Shown: in pieces, positions 52,430-61,617 of the stretch
Numbering within the stretch: the first letter of the stretch is position 1
Layout of the letters: every line of letters begins with the position of its first letter
Assembly: GCF_015040615.1 (NCBI RefSeq)
Contig: NZ_CP060402.1
Coordinates: forward strand, 744,001-808,000
Origin: Microbacterium sp. YJN-G
GTDB taxonomy: Bacteria > Actinomycetota > Actinomycetes > Actinomycetales > Microbacteriaceae
Reading direction: 5' to 3'
DNA length: 64,000 nt
Notes under the pieces: generated by a model
Told to the model about the DNA's origin: nothing
The model's input: only the letters and a program-made list of their open reading frames with translations
The model's database searches: none
Made by a program: the position numbers and the translations under genes

Positions 52430-53464
52430 TCAGGTGAGGACGTCGGCGAGGTCGTAGCCGGCGACGGTGTCCAGCTGCGCGTAGGTGCATGAGACGGCAT
52501 CCCGATCCGGTCGCCAGCGCTCGAACTGCACCGTGTGCCGGAACCGCGCCCCCTCCAGCTGGTCGTAGCGCACCTCGAGCACGCGTTCCGGACGCAGCCG
52601 CACGAACGACACGTCCTTCGCGCCGGTGAACCGCGACCGCTCGCCCTCACCGGTGACGACCTCACCCGACTCGTCGCGCTCGACCAGCGGCGCGAGCTCG
52701 TCGACGAGCTTGCGCCGCATGGCATCCGTCCACGCGGCCACTCCGCCCACCTGCCGCAGCACGCCGGCTTCGTCGTACAGCCCGACCAGCAGCGACCCGA
52801 CGCCCGAGCCGCTCTTGTGCACCCGGTAGCCGAGCGCGACGACGTCGGCGGTGCGGGCGTGCTTGACCTTGATCAGCGTGCGCCTCCCGGGCGCGTAGGG
52901 GTCGTCGAGCGGCTTGGCGACCACCCCGTCGAGACCCGCGCCCTCGAACTCGGCCAGCCAGCGGCGGGCCAGCTCGGGGTCGTCCGTGGTGCGCGTGAGG
53001 TGCAGCGGGTGCGCGGCGCCGGCCAGCATCCGCTCCAGCCGTGCCCGGCGCTCGCGGAACGGATGCTGCTGCAGATCGTCCTCGCCGTCGGCGAGCAGAT
53101 CGAAGGCGATGAACATCGCCGGCGTCTCGGCCGCGAGCTTTGCGACGCGGGAGGCGGCGGGATGGATGCGCTGGCTGAGCGCCTCCCAGTCCAGGCGCTG
53201 CGCGCCGGCCGGGCCGGTCGCGACGACGATCTCACCGTCCAGCAGGCACGGCCCGGGCAGCAGGCCGGGGAGCTGGTCGACCAGCTCGGGGAAGTAGCGG
53301 GTCAGCGGCTTCGCACCGCGCGAACCGATCTCGAGCGTCTCGCCGTCCCAGGCGATCAGGCCGCGGAATCCGTCCCATTTCGGCTCGTACAGCATCGGAC
53401 GCTTCGACGGGTCGGGAACGGATGCCGCCGCCTTGGCGAGCATCGGAGCGGGGATGTCGTACAT
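52430..53464 (-). CDS. ATP-dependent DNA ligase (LigC-like)
   Basis: Seals DNA nicks using ATP; 344 residues. Adenylation motif I YEPKWDGFRGLIAW with the nucleophilic Lys, motif III AMFIAFDLLADGEDD, motif IV GLDGVVAKPLDDPYAPGRR, motif V LIKVKHARTADVVALGYRVH; an OB domain follows, with VSFVRLRPERVLEVRYDQLE. The size fits LigC-type actinobacterial ligases, which act in repair without the nuclease and polymerase of LigD. ATG at 53464; GGAG is close to it. It converges with the LigD-type polymerase gene 41 bases away, so the two are likely partners. Confidence 0.92.
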   Translation of the reverse strand: MYDIPAPMLAKAAASVPDPSKRPMLYEPKWDGFRGLIAWDGETLEIGSRGAKPLTRYFPELVDQLPGLLPGPCLLDGEIVVATGPAGAQRLDWEALSQRIHPAASRVAKLAAETPAMFIAFDLLADGEDDLQQHPFRERRARLERMLAGAAHPLHLTRTTDDPELARRWLAEFEGAGLDGVVAKPLDDPYAPGRRTLIKVKHARTADVVALGYRVHKSGSGVGSLLVGLYDEAGVLRQVGGVAAWTDAMRRKLVDELAPLVERDESGEVVTGEGERSRFTGAKDVSFVRLRPERVLEVRYDQLEGARFRHTVQFERWRPDRDAVSCTYAQLDTVAGYDLADVLT

Positions 53465-53580
53465 GTCTCCATTAGCGGCCGCGGGGCGGGTGAGCGCAAC
53501 CCGCCGGTCGGTCGCGGCACGCGCTTCGCGCCGCGCCCGGCGCGCCACGCGCTGCGCGCCGGGCTCCGAGCACCAGGACC

Positions 53581-54759
53581 TCAGGAGAACCGGGCGAGCA
53601 CGAGCGAGACGGCTGCCAGCGCTGCGGCGATCAGGGCCATCGCGGTGTACGAGCCGGTGGCGACCGCGAGCAGAGGGCCCAGGGCGGGTCCGAACGCGCC
53701 GACGAGGGTGATGGGTGCCGCGAAGACGCCGTTGATCGCGCCGTAGTTGTGGACGCCCCACCGGTCGGCGACAGCGGATCCCTGCACCAGGGTCTGCGCG
53801 CCTCGCACGGCTCCTGCGGCGATGCCGATCACGATGAGCAGCCACGGCGGGCCGGGAACGACGGCGAGAAGGGCGAGGAACACGACGCTCAGCGCCGCGG
53901 TGACGGCGAGGGCGATCCAGGGCGCGGCCGTGTGTGGGATGACGATGTAGACGAGCCGGCCGATCACCTGCCCGGCTCCCAGGAGCCCGAGTGCCCAGGC
54001 CGCGAGTTCGTAGCTGAGACCCTTCTCGGTGAACAGCGGGATCAGCGCGAGCGTGACGCTGAACAGCGCGGCTGCGAGGGTGAGCATCGACAGCTCCAGC
54101 ATCCAGAAGCGGCGTGTGCGAACGACCGCGCTGACGGTGTGCGCCTTCTCGGAGTCGGAATGCTCGTGGGTGTGGGCCCAACGGGCTTCGAGGCTGAACC
54201 AGTGCAGCGGCGCGGTGGTCACCAGCAGCGTTCCGGCGAGGATCAGGAAGGTCGTGCGCCAGTCGGTGACCGTGAGCAGTCCGGCCACGACGGGCGCGAA
54301 GACCGTGGAGGCGAGCCCGCCGGCCAGGGTGAGGATGGTCATCGCCCCGCGTCGGCGTGCCCCGTGACGTCGCGCGATGACCGTGAACGCGGCCTGGTAG
54401 AGCACGGCGGACTGCCCGACCCCCGCGACCATCCATCCGGCCGTGAACACCGCGAGGTTCGGCGCGAGAGCGACGATCGCGAGTCCGAGCGGGCCGACGA
54501 TGCTGCCCACGGTCATGATGAGGCGAGGACCCCGGCCGTCGAGCCACCGCCCGACGAACACCCCGGCCGCGGCCGAGACGATGAGGCTCGCGGAGAACGA
54601 CAGCGTGACGAGAGTGACCGGCCAGCCGGTGTCGGTCGCGATGGCGGGTGAAGCGACGATCAGCGCGTAGTACAGGATGCCCCAGCTGATCACCTGCCCC
54701 ACGGAGAGGGCGGCCAGCCGGCCGCCCAACCGGGGCGGAGCGGCCAGGTCGACGCTCAT
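53581..54759 (-). CDS. MFS efflux transporter (arsR-linked)
   Basis: A 12-helix MFS transporter, 392 residues. N-terminal half LAALSVGQVISWGILYYALI, GVFVGRWLDGRGPRLIMTVG; a central loop rich in His/Glu/Arg (RWAHTHEHSDSEKAHTVSAV), and C-terminal half AGAVRGAQTLVQGSAVADRW. The His-rich loop may bind metal. Its ATG overlaps the arsR stop by four bases, so it is co-expressed with and controlled by ArsR, implying export of an arsenical or other toxic thiol-reactive ion. The substrate is inferred only. The 115 bases behind its start-distal end (53465-53580) are GC-rich with inverted repeats and no gene. Confidence 0.75.
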   Translation of the reverse strand: MSVDLAAPPRLGGRLAALSVGQVISWGILYYALIVASPAIATDTGWPVTLVTLSFSASLIVSAAAGVFVGRWLDGRGPRLIMTVGSIVGPLGLAIVALAPNLAVFTAGWMVAGVGQSAVLYQAAFTVIARRHGARRRGAMTILTLAGGLASTVFAPVVAGLLTVTDWRTTFLILAGTLLVTTAPLHWFSLEARWAHTHEHSDSEKAHTVSAVVRTRRFWMLELSMLTLAAALFSVTLALIPLFTEKGLSYELAAWALGLLGAGQVIGRLVYIVIPHTAAPWIALAVTAALSVVFLALLAVVPGPPWLLIVIGIAAGAVRGAQTLVQGSAVADRWGVHNYGAINGVFAAPITLVGAFGPALGPLLAVATGSYTAMALIAAALAAVSLVLARFS

Positions 54760-55097
54760 GCGGAGCGGATGGCGTCGGCGGCGGCGTTCAGCGCTCCGTC
54801 GTCGAGGGCGAAATACGCCCACTTGCCGCGCTGCTCGCGAACCACCAGGCCGGCATCAGCCAGCAGCTTCATGTGATGCGACACCGTCGCCTGCGAGAGG
54901 CCCACCGGCTCGGTGAGGTCGCAGATGCACGCCTCACCGCCCTCGCTTGCGGCGATGAGCGAGAGCAGCATGATGCGGGTGGGGTCTCCCATCGCCTTGA
55001 ACACGCGGGCGACGCGCTCGGCATCCTCATGAGTGAGAGACGAGGTCACGCGCGGCACGCAGCAGGCGTTCTTCTCGATGGTCACGGGCAGGCTCAC
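54756..55097 (-). CDS. arsR: ArsR/SmtB-family metalloid-responsive repressor
   Basis: A 113-residue winged-helix repressor that releases DNA when metalloid binds. HTH: VGLSQATVSHHMKLLADAGL. Metal-binding candidates: Cys12-Cys13 (NACCVPRV) and Cys57/Cys59 (EACICDL), the latter at the position of the classical ELCVCDL site in ArsR, with an Ala-for-Leu/Val variation. The start is GTG. Two near-palindromic sites (55115-55132, 55151-55167) in the divergent region are likely operators. Cognate ion is likely As(III)/Sb(III), not proven. Confidence 0.88.
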   Translation of the reverse strand: MSLPVTIEKNACCVPRVTSSLTHEDAERVARVFKAMGDPTRIMLLSLIAASEGGEACICDLTEPVGLSQATVSHHMKLLADAGLVVREQRGKWAYFALDDGALNAAADAIRSA

Positions 55098-55114
55098 GCG
55101 AACAGTCTGACACG

Positions 55115-55167
55115 TATTGACAAACTTCGATAGGTGCGCGAGCGTTCTCGTATTGAAGTTCTTCGAT
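55115..55167. promoter_or_regulatory. Two ArsR-type operator candidates
   Basis: TATTGACAAACTTCGATA (55115-55132) and TATTGAAGTTCTTCGAT (55151-55167), 36 bases apart. The second is a palindrome ATTGAAG-TT-CTTCGAT with one mismatched pair. They lie between the divergent arsR and flavoprotein genes, so one repressor could control both. Confidence 0.7.
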
Positions 55168-55180
55168 CTGAGGAGATGTG

Positions 55181-56482
55181 ATGTCCGAGCTTCCTGTCGT
55201 CGTCATCGGTGCCGGCCCGCAGGGCCTGGCGGCAGCCGCCCACCTGACCGAGCGCGGTCTTGACGCGATCGTCGTCGAACGCGGAGCGTCAGCCGGTGCA
55301 GCGGTGACCGAGTGGGGGCACGTGCGCCTGTTCTCCGCCTGGCCGGAGCTGACGGATGCGGCGGCCCGACGCCTGCTGGAGCCGACAGGCTGGGCCGCGC
55401 CGGAGAGCGGATACCCGACCGGCGCCGAGTGGGTGGCCGGCTACCTCGCGCCGCTCGGCGCGGCACTGGGGGAGCGGATCCTGTACGGCACGACGGTGAC
55501 GGGCATCGCGCGACAGGGACGCGACAAGGTGGTCGACAGCGGCCGCAAGGGTCAGCCGTTCGTCGTGCACACCGTCGACCAGGACGGTCGTGATGGCCGG
55601 ATCCTCGCGCGTGCGGTCATCGACGCGAGCGGCACCTGGACCCTCCCGAACCCGGCGGGCGCCGATGGCCTCCTGGCCGTCGGCGAGGCCGCAGCCGCCG
55701 AGCGTGTCTCCTACCGCATCCCCGATGACGTGTCCGAACTCGCCGGCTCCCACGTCGTCGTGATCGGGGCAGGGCACTCCGCGACGCATGCCGTGCTGCG
55801 CCTGAGCGAACTGGCTCGTCGCGAACCCGGAACCCGCGTGACCTGGCTGCTGCGCCGAGGCAGCACCGCGAGCGTGTTCGGCGGAGGCGCGGGCGATGAG
55901 CTTCCCGAACGGGCCGCGCTCGGCTCACGTGCGCGAAAGGTGATCGAGGCGGGTGTCGTCGACGTGGTCACCGGATTCCGGGTCACCGAATTCCAGCACG
56001 ACGGCGACGTGCTGACGCTCCTCGCCGAAGACGGTCGCGACGTCACCGGCGTCGCGCATGTCTTCGCTCTCACAGGCTTCCGTCCCGACACCAGCATCCT
56101 CCGTGAGCTGCGCATCGCGCTCGATCCGGTCCTGGATGCCGTCGCCGGGATCGCCGCCGAGATCGATCCGAACATCCACTCGTGCGGGTCGGTCGGTGCG
56201 ACGGGCGCTCGCCAGCTCGTCCAGCCCGAGCAGGGGTTCTTCATCGTCGGCGCCAAATCGTACGGCCGCGCCCCGACGTTCCTCGCGCTCACCGGCTACG
56301 AGCAGGTGCGCAGCGTCGTCGCCCACCTCGCCGGGGACCACGAGGCGGCCGAGCGCAACGAGCTCGTGCTCCCTGACACCGGTGTCTGCGGCGGAGCCGG
56401 CGGTTTCGACGCCGAGGGGAGCGGATGCTGCGCTGCGCCGGCCGTGCTGCAGATCGGAGAGCGACCCGTCTCCGTCGGCTGA
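55181..56482 (+). CDS. FAD-dependent oxidoreductase with Cys-rich tail, divergent from arsR
   Basis: A 433-residue flavoprotein. FAD motif VVVIGAGPQGLAAAAHLTER at the N-terminus and a second NAD(P)H motif SHVVVIGAGHSATHAVLRLS near residue 190, the arrangement of flavin monooxygenases and thioredoxin-reductase-like enzymes. Near the end, CGGAGGFDAEGSGCCAAP places three cysteines in the last 40 residues, and IHSCGSVGAT adds another. Thiolates there could handle an arsenical. It is divergent from arsR-MFS and shares two candidate operators. ArsO-type organoarsenical monooxygenases are a possible match. ATG at 55181, five bases after GGAG. Confidence 0.75.
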   Translation: MSELPVVVIGAGPQGLAAAAHLTERGLDAIVVERGASAGAAVTEWGHVRLFSAWPELTDAAARRLLEPTGWAAPESGYPTGAEWVAGYLAPLGAALGERILYGTTVTGIARQGRDKVVDSGRKGQPFVVHTVDQDGRDGRILARAVIDASGTWTLPNPAGADGLLAVGEAAAAERVSYRIPDDVSELAGSHVVVIGAGHSATHAVLRLSELARREPGTRVTWLLRRGSTASVFGGGAGDELPERAALGSRARKVIEAGVVDVVTGFRVTEFQHDGDVLTLLAEDGRDVTGVAHVFALTGFRPDTSILRELRIALDPVLDAVAGIAAEIDPNIHSCGSVGATGARQLVQPEQGFFIVGAKSYGRAPTFLALTGYEQVRSVVAHLAGDHEAAERNELVLPDTGVCGGAGGFDAEGSGCCAAPAVLQIGERPVSVG

Positions 56483-56542
56483 CGCGTCTCCAGGAGGAGG
56501 GTTCCCGCAGAGTGGCGATCCGCGACGATGTTCCGCCTGCCG

Positions 56543-57994
56543 TCAGGGGAACAGGTCGCCGAGCCCGTGGGGCAGGCCGGCGTCGGCGAGAGCGGTGCGG
56601 ACGGCGTGCCAGCCGGACATGCCCGAGACGCCGGGGCCGGGCGGGGTGGCGGCCGATGCCAGGTACACGCCCGGCATCGGTGTGCGCCACGGGGCACGGC
56701 TGGCCACGGGCCGGCGTACCGCCTGCTGGATCGTGAACGCCCCGCCGAACACGTCGCCGCCGATCTCGGCGGGGTTGATCATCTCGCGGGCCGAGGCGGG
56801 AACCGCGCGGCTGGCCAGCACGCGATCGCGGAACCCGGGGGCGAAGCGCTCGACCTGACGGGTGATGAGCTCGGTGGCATCCAGATCGGAATCCGGCGGC
56901 ACGTGGATGTACGACCACAGCACGCTGTGGCCCTCCGGCGCGCGGGAGGCGTCGAGGACCGAGGGCTGCACCGCCAGCACGTACGGACGCTCGCTGACCC
57001 TGCCGCGTGCGACCGCATTCTCGCTCGCATGCACCTCGTCGCGGGTGCCGCCCAGGTGCACGGTCGGCGACAGTGCCACCTCGGGATTCGCCCACGGCAC
57101 CGGTCCGTCGAGCGCGAAGTCGACCTTCGCGGCCGCCGCGCCGTACCGATAGGCGCGCAGCGCCCGCGCATAGCCCGCAGGGATGCCGGGATGGCTGAGC
57201 GCCAGTCGCGGCGAGGTGTTCAGCAGCAGCAGATCGCCCCGTCGCGGGTCGCCCCAGTCGACACTCGCCAGGTCGCGGACCTGCTCATCGGTGCGGATGC
57301 TGCCGCCATGGGCCTGAAGGTCCGCGACCAGCACGTCGGCGATGCGCTGCGCCCCACCGCGCGGATACGCCCACCCGCCGGCATGCCCGTGTGCGGCCAG
57401 CAGCAGCCCCGCCGCAGCGGCGCTGAGCGAGGGGAGCGGGGTGTTCGCGTGCGCCATCACGCCCGACAGGAGTGCGGCGCCCGCCTCGGTGCGCAGCGTG
57501 AGGCGTGAGAACGGGGTGCCCTGCTCCAGCATCCGCAATCCGTACCGGACTGCCGTGATCGGGTCGTCCGGCATCCGCAGCAGCGCGTTGCCGGTGAAGT
57601 CGACGACCCCGTCGATGCGCCGTGCCAGCGGGCGCAGCAGCGCCAGCCAGGCGTGCGCATCGGCGCCCAGGGCATCCGCGGTGCGCTCGATGTCGCGCCA
57701 GGCGATCGCGGCACGGCCGCCGTCGAGCGGATGCGCGTACGAGATCTCGGGAACGATCCAGTCCACCCGCTCGGCGATGCCGAAGGCCTGGAAGAACGGC
57801 GACGCCAGCACCGCGGGATGCACGGCCGAGCACACGTCGGCCACGAACCCGGGCAGCGGGCCCGGCTCGGTGCGCACTCCGCCGCCGACCGTGCCGGCCG
57901 CCTCGAGCACCTCGACCTCGTACCCGGCGCGCGCGAGCGAGACGGCCGCGGCGAGCCCGTTCGGGCCGCTGCCGATCACCGTCGCCCGAGCCAT
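56543..57994 (-). CDS. Phytoene-desaturase-like FAD oxidoreductase
   Basis: A 483-residue amine-oxidase-superfamily flavoenzyme. FAD motif RATVIGSGPNGLAAAVSLAR, then VEVLEAAGTVGGGVRTE, then the CrtI/CrtN-type substrate core LLSGVMAHANTPLPSL, GGWAYPRGGAQRIADVLVAD, and the C-terminal MPGVYLASAATPPGPGVSGM, which resembles the phytoene desaturase family end. No carotenoid genes lie nearby, so it may act on another polyene or lipid-like compound. ATG at 57994. Ends 60 bases from the arsenic-type flavoprotein on the opposite strand. Confidence 0.78.
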   Translation of the reverse strand: MARATVIGSGPNGLAAAVSLARAGYEVEVLEAAGTVGGGVRTEPGPLPGFVADVCSAVHPAVLASPFFQAFGIAERVDWIVPEISYAHPLDGGRAAIAWRDIERTADALGADAHAWLALLRPLARRIDGVVDFTGNALLRMPDDPITAVRYGLRMLEQGTPFSRLTLRTEAGAALLSGVMAHANTPLPSLSAAAAGLLLAAHGHAGGWAYPRGGAQRIADVLVADLQAHGGSIRTDEQVRDLASVDWGDPRRGDLLLLNTSPRLALSHPGIPAGYARALRAYRYGAAAAKVDFALDGPVPWANPEVALSPTVHLGGTRDEVHASENAVARGRVSERPYVLAVQPSVLDASRAPEGHSVLWSYIHVPPDSDLDATELITRQVERFAPGFRDRVLASRAVPASAREMINPAEIGGDVFGGAFTIQQAVRRPVASRAPWRTPMPGVYLASAATPPGPGVSGMSGWHAVRTALADAGLPHGLGDLFP

Positions 57995-58055
57995 GCCCCC
58001 CAGTGTGTCACGCGCGGCCGATCCTGGGTGTGGGGAGGGTGCAGACGGTGAGATC

Positions 58056-58568
58056 ATGGAAGGAATGAACGAAGTACAGGGCCCGACGCCCGCTGGAACC
58101 TCTCGCCCCTACCGATCCCTCGCCGAGGCGCTGCGCGCGCACCGCATCCCGGAGGAGAACCACGCGTTCATCGCCGAGATCGCGGATGCCGTCGGCGGGA
58201 TCACGAGCTTCATCGACCGCGGTCGCTACATCGAGGCGCTGCGCCGCGAGGGCGCCGCCCTGCACATCGGCCGCACCTACACGAACGGCTTCACCGAGGA
58301 CGAGCAGGTCGTGATCGGCGGGCGGGTCATGCCGCTGCTGCCCAGCGAAGGACGCGCGCCGTACTTCTACGTGAACCACCCGAGCGTGCTGCCCTCCGCC
58401 CCGTCGGCGGTCAAGCGCACGGCATCCCGCGCCGCAGGCAGCCGCACGGCGAAGCCCGCCGCCGAGCCCCGCGAGCCGCGCGTCGCCAAGCCGATCGAGC
58501 GCGACTACGGCATCTGCGACGTGTGCTTCATGGTGCGCAACGCGAACGGCAGCTGCGGCTGCGACTGA
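58056..58568 (+). CDS. Protein of unknown function with C-terminal Cys motif
   Basis: A 170-residue protein I do not recognise by family name. N-terminal half is folded-looking (RSLAEALRAHRIPEENHAFI, then AEIADAVGGITSFIDRGRYI), and a repeated IGGRVMPLLPSEGRAPYFYV segment follows. A basic, Ala/Pro-rich linker (SAVKRTASRAAGSRTAKPAA) leads to the ending GICDVCFMVRNANGSCGCD: Cys-x2-Cys then Cys-x-Cys, a plausible zinc or metal site. Start chosen at 58056 (ATG); another ATG at 58065 has no good leader. It is divergent from the phytoene-desaturase-like gene. Confidence 0.6.
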   Translation: MEGMNEVQGPTPAGTSRPYRSLAEALRAHRIPEENHAFIAEIADAVGGITSFIDRGRYIEALRREGAALHIGRTYTNGFTEDEQVVIGGRVMPLLPSEGRAPYFYVNHPSVLPSAPSAVKRTASRAAGSRTAKPAAEPREPRVAKPIERDYGICDVCFMVRNANGSCGCD

Positions 58569-58575
58569 CCCGCCG

Positions 58576-58629
58576 GGTGATGTTCGCGGACTGAGCGGTG
58601 TCCGCGGGGCGAGCGGTGTTCGCGGGGTG
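58576..58629. repeat. Three 18-base tandem units
   Basis: Three head-to-tail copies of an 18-base unit: GTGATGTTCGCGGACTGA, GCGGTGTCCGCGGGGCGA, GCGGTGTTCGCGGGGTGA. Lies in the short gap between converging genes. Confidence 0.7.
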
Positions 58630-58634
58630 ACGGG

Positions 58635-59294
58635 TCAGGACAGCTCGGCCTGCACCCGGCGCGACATCTCGGCGATCGGCATCGACCGGGGGAACACCGC
58701 GACCACGACGTCGTCCAGCGCCGGCTCCGACCCGCCCGGCAGCACGCCGTAGCGGCGTCGCACGTCCTCGAGCGCGGCGCGCAGCGTCGTCACCGGCACG
58801 CGCGTGCCGCGCAGCAGCTGACGCAGCACGTGGTTGTGCACGGCCGTGACCAGCGCCGAGAAGCCGACCGCGTCGATCGGCGCGATGCCCGGCAGCGCGG
58901 TGCGCAGGTACTCGTCGAACAGGCGCTCGTAGCGGAACACCGTGACGATCTCGCGGGCGCGCAGCACCGGCACCTGACGCACGATCTCATAACGACGGCG
59001 GGCGAGGTCGGGGTCACGGGCGAAGTGCGAGAACACCCGCTCGGAGGCCTCGCACACCGCGGCCCACGGGTCGTCGTGCGGCTCGTCGAGGAAGGTGCGC
59101 AGCTCGTCGATGAGCGCCTCGTGGTCGGTGAAGACGACATCCTCCTTGCCGCCGAACTGGCGGAAGAAGGTGGAGCGCGAGACACCGGCGGCCTTCGCGA
59201 TCTGCTCGACCGAGGTCGCCTCGAACCCCTGCCTGTCGAAGAGCTCCAGAGCTGCGGCCACGACGCCGGTCCGAAGCTGAGTCGGTTGCTGCAT
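58635..59294 (-). CDS. TetR-family regulator
   Basis: A 219-residue TetR-type repressor. N-terminal HTH: VVAAALELFDRQGFEATSVE, then QIAKAAGVSRSTFFRQFGGK (recognition helix). The C-terminal ligand-binding domain shows no recognised specificity. ATG at 59294, leaderless with TAGGCT six bases before. Divergent from sucC, which begins 130 bases away, so it could regulate sucCD or itself; target unknown. Confidence 0.85.
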   Translation of the reverse strand: MQQPTQLRTGVVAAALELFDRQGFEATSVEQIAKAAGVSRSTFFRQFGGKEDVVFTDHEALIDELRTFLDEPHDDPWAAVCEASERVFSHFARDPDLARRRYEIVRQVPVLRAREIVTVFRYERLFDEYLRTALPGIAPIDAVGFSALVTAVHNHVLRQLLRGTRVPVTTLRAALEDVRRRYGVLPGGSEPALDDVVVAVFPRSMPIAEMSRRVQAELS

Positions 59295-59300
59295 AGGGGA

Positions 59301-59306
59301 AGCCTA
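59301..59306 (-). promoter_or_regulatory. -10 box of leaderless tetR transcript
   Basis: Minus strand TAGGCT, six bases, ATG at 59294. Confidence 0.6.
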
Positions 59307-59340
59307 GTCCTGGCCGTTCGGGCGATGTCGCCAGCGGTAG

Positions 59341-59374
59341 TAGGCTTTTGGATCGGGTCGAACTCCGTTTCGAC
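59341..59374 (+). promoter_or_regulatory. Probable sucC promoter and leader hairpin
   Basis: TAGGCT (59341-59346), about 80 bases before the sucC start, followed at 59357-59374 by the inverted repeat GTCGAA-N6-TTCGAC near the transcript start. This could be an operator for the divergent TetR protein. No clear -35. Confidence 0.4.
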
Positions 59375-59425
59375 AACCGACAGAACTGTCGCGTCCCACC
59401 CGCCGCAACCAGCGAAGGACTGCAC

Positions 59426-60592
59426 GTGGATCTCTACGAGTACCAGGCACGAGACCTTTTCGAATCGTACGGAGTGCCGGTTCTCGCCGGCATCGTCGCC
59501 GACACCCCTGAGGAGGTGAAGGCAGCGGCTGAGAAGCTCGGCGGCGTGGTCGTCGTCAAGGCGCAGGTCAAGACCGGCGGCCGGGGCAAGACCGGCGGCG
59601 TCAAGGTCGCCAAGAACCCCGACGAGGCGTACGAGGCCGCCAAGGCCATCCTCGGCCTGGACATCAAGGGCCACGTCGTCAAGCGCGTCATGGTCGCCGC
59701 GGGCGCCCGCATCGCCGACGAGTACTACTTCTCGGTGCTGCTCGACCGCGCCAACCGCTCGTACCTGAGCCTGTGCTCGGTCGAGGGCGGCATGGAGATC
59801 GAGCAGCTCGCCGTCGAGAAGCCCGAGGCGCTCGCCCGCATCGAGGTCGACCCGCTGGTCGGCATCAACAAGACCAAGGCGATCGAGATCGCCAAGGCCG
59901 CGAACTTCCCCGACGAGCTCGTCTCGAAGGTCGCCGACGTCTTCGTCAAGCTGTACGAGGTATACAAGGGCGAGGACGCCACCCTCGTCGAGGTCAACCC
60001 GCTGGTGCGCACCGAGGACGGCGACATCATCGCCCTCGACGGCAAGGTCACCCTGGACGACAACGGCTCCGAGGTGCGCCACCCCGACCACGAGAAGCTC
60101 GAGGACAAGGCCGCCACCGACCCGCTCGAGGCGAAGGCCAAGGAGTCCGGCCTGAACTACGTCAAGCTCGACGGTCAGGTCGGCATCATCGGCAACGGCG
60201 CGGGCCTGGTCATGTCGACCCTCGACGTCGTCGCCTACGCCGGCGAGAACCACGGCGGCGTGAAGCCCGCCAACTTCCTCGACATCGGTGGCGGCGCGAA
60301 CGCGCAGGTCATGGCCAGCGGTCTCGACGTCATCCTGGGCGACGAGCAGGTCAAGAGCGTGTTCGTCAACGTCTTCGGCGGCATCACGTCCTGCGTGGCC
60401 GTGGCCGAGGGCATCGTGAAGGCACTGGAGATCCTCGGCGACGCCGCCACCAAGCCGCTGGTCGTGCGCCTGGACGGCAACCAGGTCGAAGAGGGCCGCG
60501 CGATCCTCGCCGAGGCGAACCACCCGCTGGTCACCCTGGCCGCAGGCATGGACGAGGGCGCCGACAAGGCCGCCGAGCTGGCGAACGCCTGA
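59426..60592 (+). CDS. sucC: Succinyl-CoA synthetase beta subunit
   Basis: ADP-forming succinate-CoA ligase beta chain of the TCA cycle, 388 residues. ATP-grasp start [60 protein letters not shown], and the phosphohistidine/CoA region [43 protein letters not shown] at 59426 with GAAGGA upstream; a start at 59348 would add residues outside the family. sucD follows after 30 bases. Confidence 0.96.
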   Translation: MDLYEYQARDLFESYGVPVLAGIVADTPEEVKAAAEKLGGVVVVKAQVKTGGRGKTGGVKVAKNPDEAYEAAKAILGLDIKGHVVKRVMVAAGARIADEYYFSVLLDRANRSYLSLCSVEGGMEIEQLAVEKPEALARIEVDPLVGINKTKAIEIAKAANFPDELVSKVADVFVKLYEVYKGEDATLVEVNPLVRTEDGDIIALDGKVTLDDNGSEVRHPDHEKLEDKAATDPLEAKAKESGLNYVKLDGQVGIIGNGAGLVMSTLDVVAYAGENHGGVKPANFLDIGGGANAQVMASGLDVILGDEQVKSVFVNVFGGITSCVAVAEGIVKALEILGDAATKPLVVRLDGNQVEEGRAILAEANHPLVTLAAGMDEGADKAAELANA

Positions 60593-60622
60593 CCCCGGTC
60601 AGAGACTGAAGGAACGAGAGAA

Positions 60623-61525
60623 ATGTCGATCTACCTCAACAAGGACTCCAAGGTCATCGTCCAGGGCATCACCGGAGGCGAGGGCACCAAGCACACCGCG
60701 CTGATGCTGAAGGCCGGTACGAACATCGTCGGCGGCGTGAACGCCCGCAAGGCCGGCACGACCGTCACGCACGAGAAGCCGCACGAGGGCGAGGTCGAGC
60801 TGCCCGTCTTCGCTTCGGTCGCCGAAGCGATCCAGAAGACCGGCGCCGACGTGTCGGTGGCGTTCGTGCCCCCGAAGTTCGCCAAGGACGCGATGATCGA
60901 GGCCATCGACGCCGAGATCCCGCTGCTCGTGGTCATCACCGAGGGCATCCCGGTGGGCGACAGCGCCGAGGCGTGGGCGTACGCGAAGTCCAAGGGCAAC
61001 AAGACCCGCATCATCGGGCCGAACTGCCCCGGCATCATCACCCCCGGTGAGGCGCTGGCCGGCATCACCCCCGCCAACATCACCGGCTCCGGCCCGATCG
61101 GCCTGGTGTCGAAGTCGGGCACGCTGACCTACCAGATGATGTTCGAGCTGAAGGACATCGGGTTCTCCACCGCCATCGGCATCGGCGGCGACCCGGTCAT
61201 CGGCACCACGCACATCGACGCGCTCGCCGCGTTCGAGGCCGACCCCGACACCAAGGCGATCGTCATGATCGGCGAGATCGGCGGCGACGCCGAGGAGCGC
61301 GCGGCCGAATACATCAAGGCGCACGTCACCAAGCCGGTCGTCGGCTACGTGGCGGGCTTCACCGCCCCCGAGGGCAAGACCATGGGCCACGCCGGCGCCA
61401 TCGTCTCGGGCTCGGCGGGCACCGCGCAGGCCAAGAAGGAGGCCCTCGAGGCCGCCGGCGTCAAGGTCGGCAAGACGCCGTCCGAGACCGCGGAGCTGAT
61501 GCGCGCCATCGTGGAAGCGCTGTAG
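60623..61525 (+). CDS. sucD: Succinyl-CoA synthetase alpha subunit
   Basis: Alpha chain of succinyl-CoA synthetase, 300 residues. CoA-binding Rossmann start [60 protein letters not shown], and the catalytic phosphohistidine in [23 protein letters not shown] precedes the ATG. Second gene of sucCD. Confidence 0.96.
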   Translation: MSIYLNKDSKVIVQGITGGEGTKHTALMLKAGTNIVGGVNARKAGTTVTHEKPHEGEVELPVFASVAEAIQKTGADVSVAFVPPKFAKDAMIEAIDAEIPLLVVITEGIPVGDSAEAWAYAKSKGNKTRIIGPNCPGIITPGEALAGITPANITGSGPIGLVSKSGTLTYQMMFELKDIGFSTAIGIGGDPVIGTTHIDALAAFEADPDTKAIVMIGEIGGDAEERAAEYIKAHVTKPVVGYVAGFTAPEGKTMGHAGAIVSGSAGTAQAKKEALEAAGVKVGKTPSETAELMRAIVEAL

Positions 61526-61542
61526 CCACGAGCTGACGTCTC

Positions 61543-61574
61543 GAAGGCCCCGGGGTTGCGATCCCGGGGCCTTC
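61543..61574 (+). terminator. Terminator after sucCD
   Basis: 12-bp stem GAAGGCCCCGGG / CCCGGGGCCTTC with an 8-base loop, 18 bases after the sucD stop. Confidence 0.8.
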
Positions 61575-61617
61575 GCCGTGTCCGGATGCTCCCCGGAGTC
61601 GAACCGTCGCGGGCGTC

